DNA of 64,000 nucleotides from an uncultured Alphaproteobacteria bacterium (GCA_902531755.1 CACAFI010000001.1:62001-126000); one strand, 5' to 3'. Positions 16,648-25,434 are shown, numbered from the stretch's first letter. Numbers and translations are program-made. Notes: a model not told the origin generated them from the letters alone.

Positions 16648-17862
16648 TTAGGATTTTTCCATGATTTCTGTAACTTGAAACCCATCGTTCCTTAATGCCT
16701 TAATTATCGAGGTGATATGTTCTACACTTAACGCTTCGATGATGGCATCAATTTTTGCATTCTTAACTGGAACGTCATTAAACATTCTTTGGTGATAGAT
16801 TTCTATGATGTTACCTCCATACTTGGCAATTAAGTTTGAAATTCTAGCAAGCATTCCAGGTTCATCAATTATATCGATCCTTACTTTGGTCATCCGGCCA
16901 TCCATTAAAAGCTTTCGGTTTAGTATGCTGGCAAATAATCTGGCATCTATGTTGCCCCCACAAATTACTGTTCCTACTCTTTTACCAGAAAATATATTTT
17001 TATTTTTCATGATTGCCGCCACACCTGCAGCGCCGGCTCCTTCTGCAACAACTCTCTCGTTTTCAAAAAGAGAACTAATTGCTTTTTCAATCTCAAATTC
17101 GTTTACAAGCAGGATATCGTCAACGTGTTCCTTTATTATTTCTGAAGTAATTTCCCCGGGTCTTTTCACTGCTATTCCATCGGCTAAGGTGTCTCCTAAA
17201 ATTTCAAGATCTTTTTTGTGAAGGATGTTGTACATAGAGGGGAATTTTTCAGTTTGCACCCCATATATTTTTATATTGGGGTTAAGAGTTTTGGCCACTA
17301 TCGATATACCTGATATTAATCCACCTCCTCCTGTAGGAATAACAAGTAGGTCCAAATCTTTAACATCTTCCATAAACTCTAATCCGAGAGTGCCTTGGCC
17401 AATTACAACGTTATGATCGTCATATGGATGTATAAGGGTCAATTTTTTATCATTTACCAACTCGGAAACATAACTTTGAGACTCATTTAGAGTTCGTCCC
17501 TTCAGTATAACGTCTGCACCTAAGCTTTTTGTTTTCATTACTTTGGATAAAGGTGCGTGTTCTGGCATAACAATTGTAGCGTTGACACGTTCTTTTTTTG
17601 CCCACCAAGCTACAGCCTGTGCGTGGTTGCCGGCTGACATAGCAATAACACCCACTTTTTTTTGCTCTTCTTTTAAACGTTTTATAGAGATGTATCCCCC
17701 TCTAACTTTAAAAGAAGACGTGTACTGAAGGTTTTCTAGCTTAAGAAAAACTTCAGCATTAGTATCGATGCTTAGTTGCTGAGATCTAATAGTAGGCGTT
17801 CTAATTATATTACCTATTAGTTCCTTGCTAGCGTCCTTTATTGTGTCTAAATTGATCTTCAT
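16648..17862 (-). CDS. ilvA: Threonine ammonia-lyase (dehydratase) with ACT domain
   Basis: This 404-residue PLP enzyme deaminates threonine (and serine) to the 2-oxo acid and ammonia. The PLP lysine is in SSFKVRGGY near residue 52, followed by MSAGNHAQAVAW (about 75), the phosphate-binding GGGGLISG near 178 and the C-terminal Cys/Ser region VICGGNIDA. A single ACT domain occupies about residues 325-400 (RIDIIDEPGMLARISNLIAKYG). This is the one-ACT form rather than the two-ACT E. coli IlvA. It can serve isoleucine synthesis or threonine catabolism. It lies 47 bp upstream of pcs on the same strand; no other isoleucine genes are near. Confidence 0.92.
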   Translation of the reverse strand: MKINLDTIKDASKELIGNIIRTPTIRSQQLSIDTNAEVFLKLENLQYTSSFKVRGGYISIKRLKEEQKKVGVIAMSAGNHAQAVAWWAKKERVNATIVMPEHAPLSKVMKTKSLGADVILKGRTLNESQSYVSELVNDKKLTLIHPYDDHNVVIGQGTLGLEFMEDVKDLDLLVIPTGGGGLISGISIVAKTLNPNIKIYGVQTEKFPSMYNILHKKDLEILGDTLADGIAVKRPGEITSEIIKEHVDDILLVNEFEIEKAISSLFENERVVAEGAGAAGVAAIMKNKNIFSGKRVGTVICGGNIDARLFASILNRKLLMDGRMTKVRIDIIDEPGMLARISNLIAKYGGNIIEIYHQRMFNDVPVKNAKIDAIIEALSVEHITSIIKALRNDGFQVTEIMEKS

Positions 17863-18034
17863 TTTTAGGGTTAATTATATAAAAGCTCTTTATTTACCAT
17901 TTTAATAAGAAAATAAAGTAAAATTTTATGGAGTTAGATTAGAATAATAAAAAGATAAAAGTGGAATAGTTCAGGGTAATTTTGCAACAAACGCTATTTT
18001 TTTTGATGAATATATATATAATGTAATCAGGAGT

Positions 18035-18049
18035 ATGAATTTAATTTGA
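18035..18049 (+). other. Four-codon mini-ORF overlapping the hpf start
   Basis: AGGAG (18029-18033) is followed almost at once by ATG AAT TTA ATT TGA (Met-Asn-Leu-Ile-stop). The TGA overlaps the TTG start codon of hpf in the string TTGA. The same Shine-Dalgarno lies 12 nt from that TTG. TATAAT at 18017-18022 is a possible -10 box but lacks a clear -35. The mini-ORF could be chance in AT-rich DNA. Confidence 0.3.
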
Positions 18050-18669
18050 ATATAAAAATAGTCGGAAAAAATATTGAACTTGGCGAATCGTTCCAAGTTT
18101 ATAGTAGTGCCCGAATAGGCGAAGTGTTAAAAAAATATTCATATGATGCTGTAAGTACTCAGATAACTTTAGAAAAAAGAATTGGGAACTTTAAAGCTAA
18201 GTTAAAAGTATACCTCAAGAACAAGATTGAATTAGACGCAACTGGCAGAGGCAAGGATGCAAATGCCAGTTACGACGATGCCTTGGATCATATAGAAAAA
18301 AAACTGAGGCGTTATCATCGAAGGATGAAAAGTCACAGAAATTTCGAAAGTAAGAGTATTCCATCGACTAATGAACCACTAAGAATTTATCAAAGCGTTT
18401 TAAACTTAGATGACAAAGATATAGATAGCCACAATGGGGATAGCATGCCCGTGATTGCAGAATTATCATATAAAATCGACGAATTAACGGTTGAGCAAGC
18501 AGTTATTCGTCTAGAGCTAGAAAATGAAAGCTGTATATTTTTCCGGAATGCTTCGCACTCAGGACTAAATTTAGTCTACTACAGGCAGGACGGTAATATT
18601 GGTTGGATTGATCCAAGAGGTAGTCGAGAGAAAACTATAGCTAGAAACCATAATTCTTCAGAAAGCTAG
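18046..18669 (+). CDS. hpf: Ribosome hibernation promoting factor, long form
   Basis: This 207-residue protein dimerises idle 70S ribosomes. The N-terminal S30AE domain (about 1-100) starts NIKIVGKNIELGESFQVY and contains GRGKDANASYDDALDHIEKKLRRY. The C-terminal dimerisation domain (about 135-195) contains MPVIAELSYKIDELTVEQAV and ends GLNLVYYRQDGNIGWIDPR. A TTG start is chosen because the upstream ATG at 18035 is in another frame and hits a stop after four codons. In many proteobacteria hpf lies between rpoN and ptsN; neither is here, and a Sel1-like gene follows 16 bp later. Confidence 0.92.
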   Translation: MNIKIVGKNIELGESFQVYSSARIGEVLKKYSYDAVSTQITLEKRIGNFKAKLKVYLKNKIELDATGRGKDANASYDDALDHIEKKLRRYHRRMKSHRNFESKSIPSTNEPLRIYQSVLNLDDKDIDSHNGDSMPVIAELSYKIDELTVEQAVIRLELENESCIFFRNASHSGLNLVYYRQDGNIGWIDPRGSREKTIARNHNSSES

Positions 18670-18685
18670 TGAAAATGAATGCAAT

Positions 18686-19129
18686 ATGAATGAGGAGGAC
18701 ATCATATCCCTTTTTTACGCAAAGAGTCATTTAGAAACTTATAAAGTTTTATTTCCGTTGGCACAAAAAGGTAATAAATTTGCTACCTATTTTATAGGTA
18801 ATATGCTTATTTCACCCATAGATCAGACAGTTGAGGTCGACATTCTTTCAGGATTAAGTTACTTAAAATTATCTGCAAAAGCTGGGTATACCCCTGCGCT
18901 TGAGTTTCTAGGAAATCTATATGCTTACAATGAAAAGGTTGAAAATAACTTAGTTGCTGCCCACACTTTTTTTTATCTTTCAGCCATAATTGAGAATAAG
19001 ATTGATATAGGTTACCATTTAATTATCGAAGATGAGTTTAGCATTTCAGTGGCTGATATAAATAAATCCAAAGAGATTGCTGAATATTGTGTAGAAGTTG
19101 GGCTGGAAGATTGTGAATTATTTAAATAA
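18686..19129 (+). CDS. Sel1/TPR-like repeat protein
   Basis: This 147-residue protein is made of paired helices. LSGLSYLKLSAKAGYTPALEFLGNLY (about residues 50-75) is a clear Sel1-like repeat, preceded by a weaker unit at about residues 16-40 (YKVLFPLAQKGNKFATYFIG). A third, less regular unit follows (LVAAHTFFYLSAII). It has no signal peptide, so it is probably cytoplasmic. It begins 16 bp after hpf and may be cotranscribed with it. Sel1 repeats mediate protein-protein contacts; no specific partner can be named. Confidence 0.75.
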   Translation: MNEEDIISLFYAKSHLETYKVLFPLAQKGNKFATYFIGNMLISPIDQTVEVDILSGLSYLKLSAKAGYTPALEFLGNLYAYNEKVENNLVAAHTFFYLSAIIENKIDIGYHLIIEDEFSISVADINKSKEIAEYCVEVGLEDCELFK

Positions 19130-19191
19130 CATAATGTAGTATAGAATAAAGCTCGCCAACACAAAAAAAGACTTTTTAAATACCGACAAAT

Positions 19192-20346
19192 ATGAAAAAT
19201 TCCCAAAGAAGTATAATAGATCCTTTTATCGTGATGGATATCATGGAAAGAGCTCATTCCATTGAGCAGAAAGGACAAACAGTGGTACATATGGAAGTTG
19301 GACAGCCAGGAACCTCAGCTCCAAAAGCTGCCAAGGATTTTCTAAAAGCTACTATGGAAGACAATCCAATGGGTTACACCGTAGCTCTTGGATTGCCTGA
19401 TTTACGAAAAAAAATTGCTGAATTATATGGCGAGTGGTATGGAGTGGATCTTGATTGGAATAGGGTCATTATAACAGGCGGCTCATCTGCAGGGTTTATT
19501 CTCGCATTCACTGCACTCTTTGATAAGCTTGACAAAGTGGGATTAGCTAATCCAGGTTACCCCAGTTATCGGCAAATTATGAAAGCTCTTAATTTAGAAC
19601 CGGTACTTATAGACACTACTGAAAAAAATAAATTTCAACCGACTCTTAGTGACTTAATTAGCCACAATATTAATGGCTTATTAATCGCATCGCCAGGCAA
19701 TCCAACTGGCTGCATGATCGAAAGAGAACCTTTGGAGGCTTTGATAGATTATTGCAAAGATAAAAAGGTGTCACTAATAAGTGATGAAATTTATCACGGC
19801 ATACAATACGATGTGCAACCATCAACTATGCTGGAGTTTAGCGATAGCTGCTATATCATAAATTCTTTCTCAAAATATTTTTCAATGACTGGTTGGAGGA
19901 TAGGCTGGATCATTGTTCCGAAGGAACACGTAAGAATAGTAGAAAGAATACAGCAAAACATGTTTATATGTGCTTCCCATGCTAGTCAAATTTTAGCACT
20001 GGGAGCGTTTGAGGGTAGAATGGAGTTAGAAAAAAACCTTGAGACATATCAAACAAATAGAAAAAAACTGCTAGCTGCTTTGCCTGAATTGGGTTTTAAT
20101 AATATTGCTCCGCCAGATGGGGCGTTTTATTTATATATAGATATCGGTGAATTTTCATCTGATAGTTATGATTTTGCAAAAAAAATGCTGGATATTGGGG
20201 GAGTTGCCCTAACTCCTGGAATAGACTTTGATCCAATTAATGGAAAATCAAAGATAAGAATATCCTATGCTAGAAGTACACCTGAGATCTTAATGGGTAT
20301 AGAGAGAATAAAAATATTTATGAACCAAAAGAAATATCTTCAATAA
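19192..20346 (+). CDS. Class I/II PLP aminotransferase
   Basis: This 384-residue fold-type I aminotransferase shows the Aat/MalY-like features MEVGQPGTSAPKAAKDFL near residue 34, ITGGSSAGFILAFTAL near 93, SPGNPTGCMI near 168, and SDEIYHGIQY near 200. The PLP-binding lysine lies in SFSKYFSMTGWRIGW near 228, and an Arg for the substrate carboxylate in RISYARS near the C-terminus. Its family includes aspartate, aromatic and alanine aminotransferases; the amino donor is not predictable. It has its own start after a 62-bp gap and is followed 27 bp later by an SDR, suggesting a two-gene unit. Confidence 0.88.
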   Translation: MKNSQRSIIDPFIVMDIMERAHSIEQKGQTVVHMEVGQPGTSAPKAAKDFLKATMEDNPMGYTVALGLPDLRKKIAELYGEWYGVDLDWNRVIITGGSSAGFILAFTALFDKLDKVGLANPGYPSYRQIMKALNLEPVLIDTTEKNKFQPTLSDLISHNINGLLIASPGNPTGCMIEREPLEALIDYCKDKKVSLISDEIYHGIQYDVQPSTMLEFSDSCYIINSFSKYFSMTGWRIGWIIVPKEHVRIVERIQQNMFICASHASQILALGAFEGRMELEKNLETYQTNRKKLLAALPELGFNNIAPPDGAFYLYIDIGEFSSDSYDFAKKMLDIGGVALTPGIDFDPINGKSKIRISYARSTPEILMGIERIKIFMNQKKYLQ

Positions 20347-20373
20347 AAACAAACGTAAAGGATAGGATTTATT

Positions 20374-21216
20374 ATGGGAAATAGATTGCTAGATAAAGTG
20401 GTTGTAATTACAGGAGGAACAAGTGGCATCGGACTAGAAATAGCTAAACATTCAATTTCGCAAGGTGCTATCGTGGTTATTTCTGGAAGGAGAGAAAATG
20501 AAGGAAAAAAAATAATAAATGAGCTAGGAGAGAAGTGCTTGTTCATAAAGTGTGATGTTTTATACGAAGAGCATATTTGTACACTTGTGAAAGAAACGGT
20601 TGCCCACTACGGAAAAATAGACGTTATGTTTAATAATGCAGGCGCACCAGATTTTGTAAGAAACATTGAAGATATTTCCTACAATAAAATAAGGCATAGC
20701 CTTGATCTTCTTTTGACAAGTGTCATTATCGGGACGAGAGAAGCGACTAGAGTAATGAGCAAGCAAAAATACGGCAGTATAGTAAATACAGCTAGTATTG
20801 CTGGCCACTGGGGAGGCTGTGGTGGATCAGTCTATTCAGCTGCAAAGGCTGGGGTGATACATTTTAGTAAAGTAACCTCTCTTGAGTTAGCAAAATATAA
20901 TATAAGGGTTAATTCCATTTCTCCTGGAGCAATAATAACTGAAATATTTGGTGTCGGTCAGAGATTGTCTGGTGAAAAACTATCTTTGAGTGATGCTCGT
21001 CTTAAATCAAGTGATGCCTTTAATGATTTTCAACCTATACCCAGAGCCGGACTACCAGAAGATATTGCTAACTTAGCAATATACTTGGCCAGTGACGAGA
21101 GTTCATTCGTAACCGGTCAAGACTTCGTTGTAGATGGTGGATTGTTGGCTGGTCGACCTATCAATGTAGCAAGTCAATCTTTTAAAAAGATTAATAGTTA
21201 TTTAAAATCTTTTTAA
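20374..21216 (+). CDS. Short-chain dehydrogenase/reductase (classical)
   Basis: This 280-residue cytoplasmic NAD(P)-dependent oxidoreductase has the cofactor motif TGGTSGIG near residue 14, an RR pair at 38-39 that hints at NADP preference, and NNAGAPD near 88. The catalytic set is Ser in NTASIAGHWG near 138 with Tyr/Lys in YSAAKAG near 155. VTGQDFVVDGG near 250 is the usual end of classical SDRs. It follows the aminotransferase by 27 bp with AAGG before the ATG. The substrate is unknown. Confidence 0.88.
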   Translation: MGNRLLDKVVVITGGTSGIGLEIAKHSISQGAIVVISGRRENEGKKIINELGEKCLFIKCDVLYEEHICTLVKETVAHYGKIDVMFNNAGAPDFVRNIEDISYNKIRHSLDLLLTSVIIGTREATRVMSKQKYGSIVNTASIAGHWGGCGGSVYSAAKAGVIHFSKVTSLELAKYNIRVNSISPGAIITEIFGVGQRLSGEKLSLSDARLKSSDAFNDFQPIPRAGLPEDIANLAIYLASDESSFVTGQDFVVDGGLLAGRPINVASQSFKKINSYLKSF

Positions 21217-21241
21217 ATCTTATAGATTGTCAAAAAAGGTG

Positions 21242-21664
21242 CTAATTAAGAAATTGGCTAAATAGCAAAGGGTTTTCTATTAAAAACATGGCCACGGCAG
21301 TAGCACTTATCGCAGAACCTATCATTATAGCCCTATCTCCCCACTGCATACCTACATAAATCCATCCTATAGCACTTATTAAGTATGCTAACTGTCCAAA
21401 AAGGTATATTTCCGCGGATATAAGAAAGACGCCCATAACCCCTAAGATCATCGAACTCCATTTAACATACCAATCTCTGGTTCCGGTTGGTGTCAGAGGC
21501 TTAATATCATCATATTCTCCCTGCAGTTCTTCAAGTTCTTGAGCAAGGCGCTTTTTCTCTGCTGCTAATTCCATAGCCAGCCTTCCAGCCTTCGAAGTAA
21601 TGTTATGCATCTTATCAGACTCTACAGATATATTTAACTCATCGTTCTCAATATCTTTGACCAT
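21242..21664 (-). CDS. Membrane protein with N-terminal coiled coil
   Basis: This 140-residue protein has a charged, soluble N-terminal half with a probable coiled coil at about residues 25-52 (LAMELAAEKKRLAQELEEL). Two or three hydrophobic segments follow, at about residues 70-92, 93-110 and 113-135. It is likely an inner-membrane protein with the coiled coil in the cytoplasm. I do not recognise a family. It converges with the SDR gene (25 bp apart) and is divergent from the Sel1 protein across a 260-bp spacer that carries a strong palindrome. Confidence 0.7.
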   Translation of the reverse strand: MVKDIENDELNISVESDKMHNITSKAGRLAMELAAEKKRLAQELEELQGEYDDIKPLTPTGTRDWYVKWSSMILGVMGVFLISAEIYLFGQLAYLISAIGWIYVGMQWGDRAIMIGSAISATAVAMFLIENPLLFSQFLN

Positions 21665-21737
21665 TTTTTTTACCTCAAGACTATATCATATGAATGTCTA
21701 CAAATTTTTTTTTCTTTTTCAAGTATTTATTTTTAAC

Positions 21738-21756
21738 ATGCCTAAGTTTTAGGCAT
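21738..21756. promoter_or_regulatory. Perfect palindrome, operator candidate
   Basis: ATGCCTAA-GTT-TTAGGCAT has 8-bp perfect arms with a 3-bp centre. It stands alone in the AT-rich spacer (21665-21927) between divergent genes, about 75 bp upstream of one start codon and 170 bp upstream of the other. There is no T-tract, so it looks more like a dimeric repressor site than a terminator. Confidence 0.45.
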
Positions 21757-21805
21757 ATGGGATGAAGTTATTATCGAATAGAGGTTTAGTAAAATTTTTT
21801 TCTAC

Positions 21806-21826
21806 TAATTCACAGGGTTTTCCACA
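21806..21826 (+). other. Two DnaA-box-like 9-mers
   Basis: TAATTCACA (21806-21814) and TTTTCCACA (21818-21826) lie 3 bp apart. The second matches the DnaA box consensus TTWTNCACA exactly, and the first differs at one position. Only these two are seen, so they are not by themselves an origin. Confidence 0.3.
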
Positions 21827-21927
21827 GATTATATGGAAAACAATCAATAAGAGACAAAATGAATAAAATATGTTTTAAACACAAAACTTTGTATAACTAA
21901 AAGACTTGAAAAGGGAGTGAAGAAGTG

Positions 21928-22689
21928 ATGTCAAAAAAAAAGGCTAAAATTGATTTTTTAAAATTAACAATGATCTTTTTTTCTCTTTGGCATTGTTTCC
22001 ATGTTACTTCAATTGTAGCAGATACGCCCAGAGGCCTGATAAGAGAGGGACTTAATTTTTATGATGAAGGAAACTATGCTGAAGCGTTGCAGAGTTGGAA
22101 ATCGGCATCTCAAGTTGGCAGTAGGGAAGCTGATTTTCTTTTGGGTTTCTTGTATGATGGGATCTTACAAAATGACAAAGAAGCATTATTGTTTTTCAAA
22201 AAAGCTGCTGCATCTGGTCATATTCAAGCGCAAATTAACGTTGGGTTGAAATATGAGAAAGGCGAAGGGACTAATGTCGATAAAGAAAAAGCACTTTATT
22301 GGTATTCACAGGCAGCATTTAATCAAAACGATATTGCCCAATTTAGGCTTGCATCTTTATTGCAAGAAGAGTTTGGAAAAGTTCAAGAAAGTCATTTCTG
22401 GTTTTCAAAATCAGCTCGTCTAGGAAACCCTGAGGCACACTTAGCTCTAGCTACTAATTTCATTTTAGGGCGTGGTGTAGAAAAAGATTTAACCCTTGCA
22501 CACGTTAGTTGTAACTTGGCAACTTTTCTCTCTAGAGATATCAGTAGCATTAGTCGAAGTATTCAATTAAGAACTGAATTAGAAACAAAAATGTCTAAGG
22601 ATCAAATAAAGAGAGCCGAACAACTATCAAGGAAATGTATTGAAAAAAAGTTTAAAGAGTGTATGACTTACACAGTAGAGGATAGGTAA
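21928..22689 (+). CDS. Secreted Sel1-repeat protein
   Basis: This 253-residue protein (ATG 21928; a GTG at 21925 would add one residue) has a hydrophobic signal or anchor at about residues 10-32. The body carries several Sel1-like repeats at about residues 45-195: FYDEGNYAEALQSWKSA, then KEALLFFKKAAASGHIQAQI, KALYWYSQAAFNQNDIAQFR and SHFWFSKSARLGNPEAHL. It is probably periplasmic. GGGAG lies before the start. Sel1 proteins act as scaffolds in envelope or signalling complexes; no partner is evident. The lipoprotein-like gene follows after 4 bp. Confidence 0.82.
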   Translation: MSKKKAKIDFLKLTMIFFSLWHCFHVTSIVADTPRGLIREGLNFYDEGNYAEALQSWKSASQVGSREADFLLGFLYDGILQNDKEALLFFKKAAASGHIQAQINVGLKYEKGEGTNVDKEKALYWYSQAAFNQNDIAQFRLASLLQEEFGKVQESHFWFSKSARLGNPEAHLALATNFILGRGVEKDLTLAHVSCNLATFLSRDISSISRSIQLRTELETKMSKDQIKRAEQLSRKCIEKKFKECMTYTVEDR

Positions 22690-22693
22690 TATT

Positions 22694-22900
22694 ATGAAAT
22701 ACATTCCAATATTGTTTTTGGCTTTTGGATTTTGTGTATCATGTGGAGGTCCAAAGCTCTTCAATAACCCAGAAGACTTTATGGGTGGAAATAGAGCCGC
22801 CGCCGCCGCGACTCACTGCGCAAGAAATGGCGGGATGAATAAAGAAGGACTTGCTTATAAATTGTGTCAAGAGAGCTTTAAAACCCATTATAGTCGATAA
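22694..22900 (+). CDS. Small secreted protein, possible lipoprotein
   Basis: This 68-residue protein has an N-terminal signal (MKYIPILFLAFGFCVSC). Cys17 is a candidate lipidation site, but the preceding C-V-S is a weak lipobox. The mature part is short and contains a stretch of five alanines, encoded by a GCC-rich run that stands out in this AT-rich DNA, and two more cysteines. No family is recognised. It is 4 bp after the Sel1 gene, suggesting cotranscription, and ends 1 bp from the convergent AEC gene. Confidence 0.65.
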   Translation: MKYIPILFLAFGFCVSCGGPKLFNNPEDFMGGNRAAAAATHCARNGGMNKEGLAYKLCQESFKTHYSR

Positions 22901-22901
22901 C

Positions 22902-23837
22902 TTAATATAAAAAATAAATCCATAGTGTAGAAGAAAATACGGTAAACACGGTCGATACTAGGATTGTCGTGGCAACAATATCTTTGCACTCATCGTACAT
23001 ATTAGCAAAAAAATATGCATTTAAACCAGGAGCCATAGCAGCCATTATGACTGCATTTTTTAAATGGTCTAATTTAACATCCAAAAACTGAGTGCCAAGA
23101 AAATAAACGACAGCAGGTTGAATTATCAGTGATGTAGAGATTATTGCAAGGGGTATTTTATATTCTTTCGATACTCGATAAAAATATAAAACTCCCCCCA
23201 TTGTAAAAAGCGAAACCGGTATAATCCAAACCGTTCCTATTTTAAGCAAGCCTTCTATACTTGGTGAAAATTGAAAGTTAAAGACGTTAAACCCAATACC
23301 TAATAAAATTCCTATTGTTAAGTTATTTAATAAAATTGCCTTTAAAGAACTTTTGATCCCATAGAAATAAGTGTCATTTTCAATTTTTCCAACTTCTATA
23401 AGGGTAATCCCGACTAGATAGCAGAAAGGTGCATGGCCAATAATTATGGTATAATTGATAAAAAGGCTCTGCTCCCCAAAAGCAAGTTCACTGATAGGAA
23501 GTCCTAAAAGAACGCCATTAGAAAACATCGCACAAAATCCCAATATAATCGAAGAATTATAGGACTGTTTAAATATAAAAAATAAAGAGCAACTTATAAT
23601 AGTAAATGAGAATATCATTGAGAGGTAAAAACAAATTAATAGCCCAAGATCAAACGCACTATTAAGATCTAAAATTGCCAGATTGAAAAATAAGAGAAAA
23701 GGAATGCCAAAATCTTGACAAAATTTCGTAAACCTATCAACTAATCGCTTATTTAATAAGTGGAAAAGGGAAAAAATAAAGCCTAGGGCTACAAGTAGAA
23801 AAACTGGGAGAATTACAAGAGCAATTTTTAAGATCAT
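22902..23837 (-). CDS. AEC-family (auxin efflux carrier-like) permease
   Basis: This 311-residue inner-membrane protein has about ten helices in two halves, beginning LPVFLLVALGFIFS and containing FCAMFSNGVLLGLPIS near residue 102. That N-G-x-x-x-G-x-P-I pattern is characteristic of AEC/MdcF transporters, which move malonate, malate or other organic acids. Its start overlaps the metallo-hydrolase stop by 1 bp, so it is attached to the end of the dac-tmk-holB operon. Substrate and direction are not predictable. Confidence 0.85.
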   Translation of the reverse strand: MILKIALVILPVFLLVALGFIFSLFHLLNKRLVDRFTKFCQDFGIPFLLFFNLAILDLNSAFDLGLLICFYLSMIFSFTIISCSLFFIFKQSYNSSIILGFCAMFSNGVLLGLPISELAFGEQSLFINYTIIIGHAPFCYLVGITLIEVGKIENDTYFYGIKSSLKAILLNNLTIGILLGIGFNVFNFQFSPSIEGLLKIGTVWIIPVSLFTMGGVLYFYRVSKEYKIPLAIISTSLIIQPAVVYFLGTQFLDVKLDHLKNAVIMAAMAPGLNAYFFANMYDECKDIVATTILVSTVFTVFSSTLWIYFLY

Positions 23838-24631
23838 TAATTTATGATAATCTCGAGACCATCAAATGCCGGTTCGATGTTTTTAGGAAGTTCCTTTTTT
23901 AGCTCAGTATAATCTAGATCATTATGCAAGTTTGTTAAAATAGCTCGCCTTGGCTGGAGTTTTCTAAGCCAAAGAAGCGTTTTTTCTAAGTGTGTGTGGC
24001 TTGGATGAGGATCTCTACGAAGTGCGTCTATTATGAGTACATCAAGGTTTTGTAACTCTTTCCAACTACTTGACGGAATTTCAAGAACGTCAGGAATGTA
24101 TGCTGATTTTTCTATTTTAAAGCCGAGTGAGTCAATATCTCCATGGTTAACTGTTAGTGGCCGAAAATTTATTCTTCCTCCAGCTCCCTGAACCGTCACA
24201 TCATCTGAGCCAATTAAATTCAACTCACAGATGGGGGGATATTTACTTTTTTTTGGTGTATTAAAAATATATGAAAAGCCTTGTAATAATCTTTCTTGGG
24301 TCGCTTTATCAGCCCACAGAGGAATCCTCGACCTCTTCTTGTAAGCTAGTGTCCTTAGGTCGTCTATACCATGAACATGATCGGCATGTGAGTGGGTATA
24401 TATTACAGCATCTAAATTAGTAACATGCGCTTGTAAAAGTTGCTCTCTAACGTCTGGACCTGTATCTATCAAAACAGTTGTTTTATCTGAGTTAGAGATT
24501 TTCTCAACTAACAAGGAACATCTTAATCGTCTGTTTTTTTTGTTCTTTGGGTCACACTTGCCCCAACCAAAACCCACTCTGGGAACTCCTCCTGACGATC
24601 CACAGCCCAAAATTTTAAATTTATAAGGCAT
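23837..24631 (-). CDS. Metallo-beta-lactamase-fold hydrolase, PhnP-like
   Basis: This 264-residue protein has the metal motif THSHADHVHGID near residue 80, a first Asp in IDTGPDVREQ near 55 and a later histidine in TVNHGDIDS. The opening KILGCGSSGGVPRVG with conserved Cys residues (WGKCDPKNKKNRR) is typical of PhnP-type phosphodiesterases. Alphaproteobacteria keep such a gene after tatD, as here (2-bp gap), which suggests a housekeeping role, perhaps on cyclic nucleotide or phosphoester substrates. It is not associated with phosphonate genes. Confidence 0.87.
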   Translation of the reverse strand: MPYKFKILGCGSSGGVPRVGFGWGKCDPKNKKNRRLRCSLLVEKISNSDKTTVLIDTGPDVREQLLQAHVTNLDAVIYTHSHADHVHGIDDLRTLAYKKRSRIPLWADKATQERLLQGFSYIFNTPKKSKYPPICELNLIGSDDVTVQGAGGRINFRPLTVNHGDIDSLGFKIEKSAYIPDVLEIPSSSWKELQNLDVLIIDALRRDPHPSHTHLEKTLLWLRKLQPRRAILTNLHNDLDYTELKKELPKNIEPAFDGLEIIIN

Positions 24632-24633
24632 AT

Positions 24634-25434
24634 CTAAATTGCTTTCTTGAAAAGAGAATAGAAGTTTTCTGTTGTCTGAGATCTAAAAACATTTTCATCA
24701 ACGCGAAGAATTTCTGCACCCTTTTTAGCAACGAAGGAAACAAAGGCAGGTTCGTTAGACTTTCCGCGATGTGGTGCCGGGGCCAAATATGGGCTGTCTG
24801 TCTCGACTAATATTTTGTCTAATGGGACCTTCGAAAATATATCTCTAAGGTTTTGAGAATTTTTAAAAGTAACTATACCTGACATTGACAGGTAAAAACC
24901 GAGTTCAATCGCCTCCTCTGCTAGATAAGAGCTTGAAGAAAAGCAATGCATGACACATGAAAAAGAACTTCTTTGGTATTGCTCATATAAAACTTTACCA
25001 ATTTCTTTATCCGCATTTCTTGCGTGGATTATAACAGGTAAATTCGCTTCTCTAGCTACTTCGATATGTTGAATAAGTGAATAAATTTGTTCCTTTTTAC
25101 TGTGCAGTGAATAGTGAAAATCTAACCCGGTTTCACCTATCCCAATCATTTTTTGATGTTTGCAAATCTCCAATAAATCTTCGTTTTTAAACTTTAGGTT
25201 TTCGAATGGTTGATTGGGATGGATGCCAGCTGCAAAAAAGATTTCTTCAAACCTTTCACTCAAAGAAATAGTTTGGGTGATTTCTCTAAAGTTTGTCCCG
25301 ATAGTCAACATTTTTGATACACCCTCAGACTTTGCTCTACTCAGAACGCCAGGTAGATCATCAGTCAATGTATTGAAATCTAGATGACAATGGCTGTCTA
25401 TTACGACTGATTTATTGTTTTTTGTATCTTGCAA
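24634..25434 (-). CDS. tatD: TatD-family metal-dependent hydrolase (DNase)
   Basis: This 266-residue TIM-barrel hydrolase shows DSHCHLDF near residue 13, GIGETGLDFHYS near 97, IIHARNADKE near 135 and VETDSPYLAPAPHRGK near 215. These are the complete set of TatD metal ligands. Relatives are 3'-5' exonucleases linked to DNA repair or quality control. Its start overlaps the end of holB by 23 bp, a long overlap implying strong translational coupling. The gene order matches the conserved alphaproteobacterial tmk-holB-tatD block. Confidence 0.92.
   Translation of the reverse strand: MQDTKNNKSVVIDSHCHLDFNTLTDDLPGVLSRAKSEGVSKMLTIGTNFREITQTISLSERFEEIFFAAGIHPNQPFENLKFKNEDLLEICKHQKMIGIGETGLDFHYSLHSKKEQIYSLIQHIEVAREANLPVIIHARNADKEIGKVLYEQYQRSSFSCVMHCFSSSSYLAEEAIELGFYLSMSGIVTFKNSQNLRDIFSKVPLDKILVETDSPYLAPAPHRGKSNEPAFVSFVAKKGAEILRVDENVFRSQTTENFYSLFKKAI

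Noticed and set aside
21806-21826. Chromosomal replication origin
   Set aside because: Only two DnaA-box-like 9-mers are present, with no dnaA, hemE, rpmH or parAB nearby and no array of boxes. It is reported only as a weak site.
22795-22815. GCC-repeat as a microsatellite or slippage site
   Set aside because: The run encodes part of a five-alanine tract in an otherwise normal small ORF and is only four to five units long.
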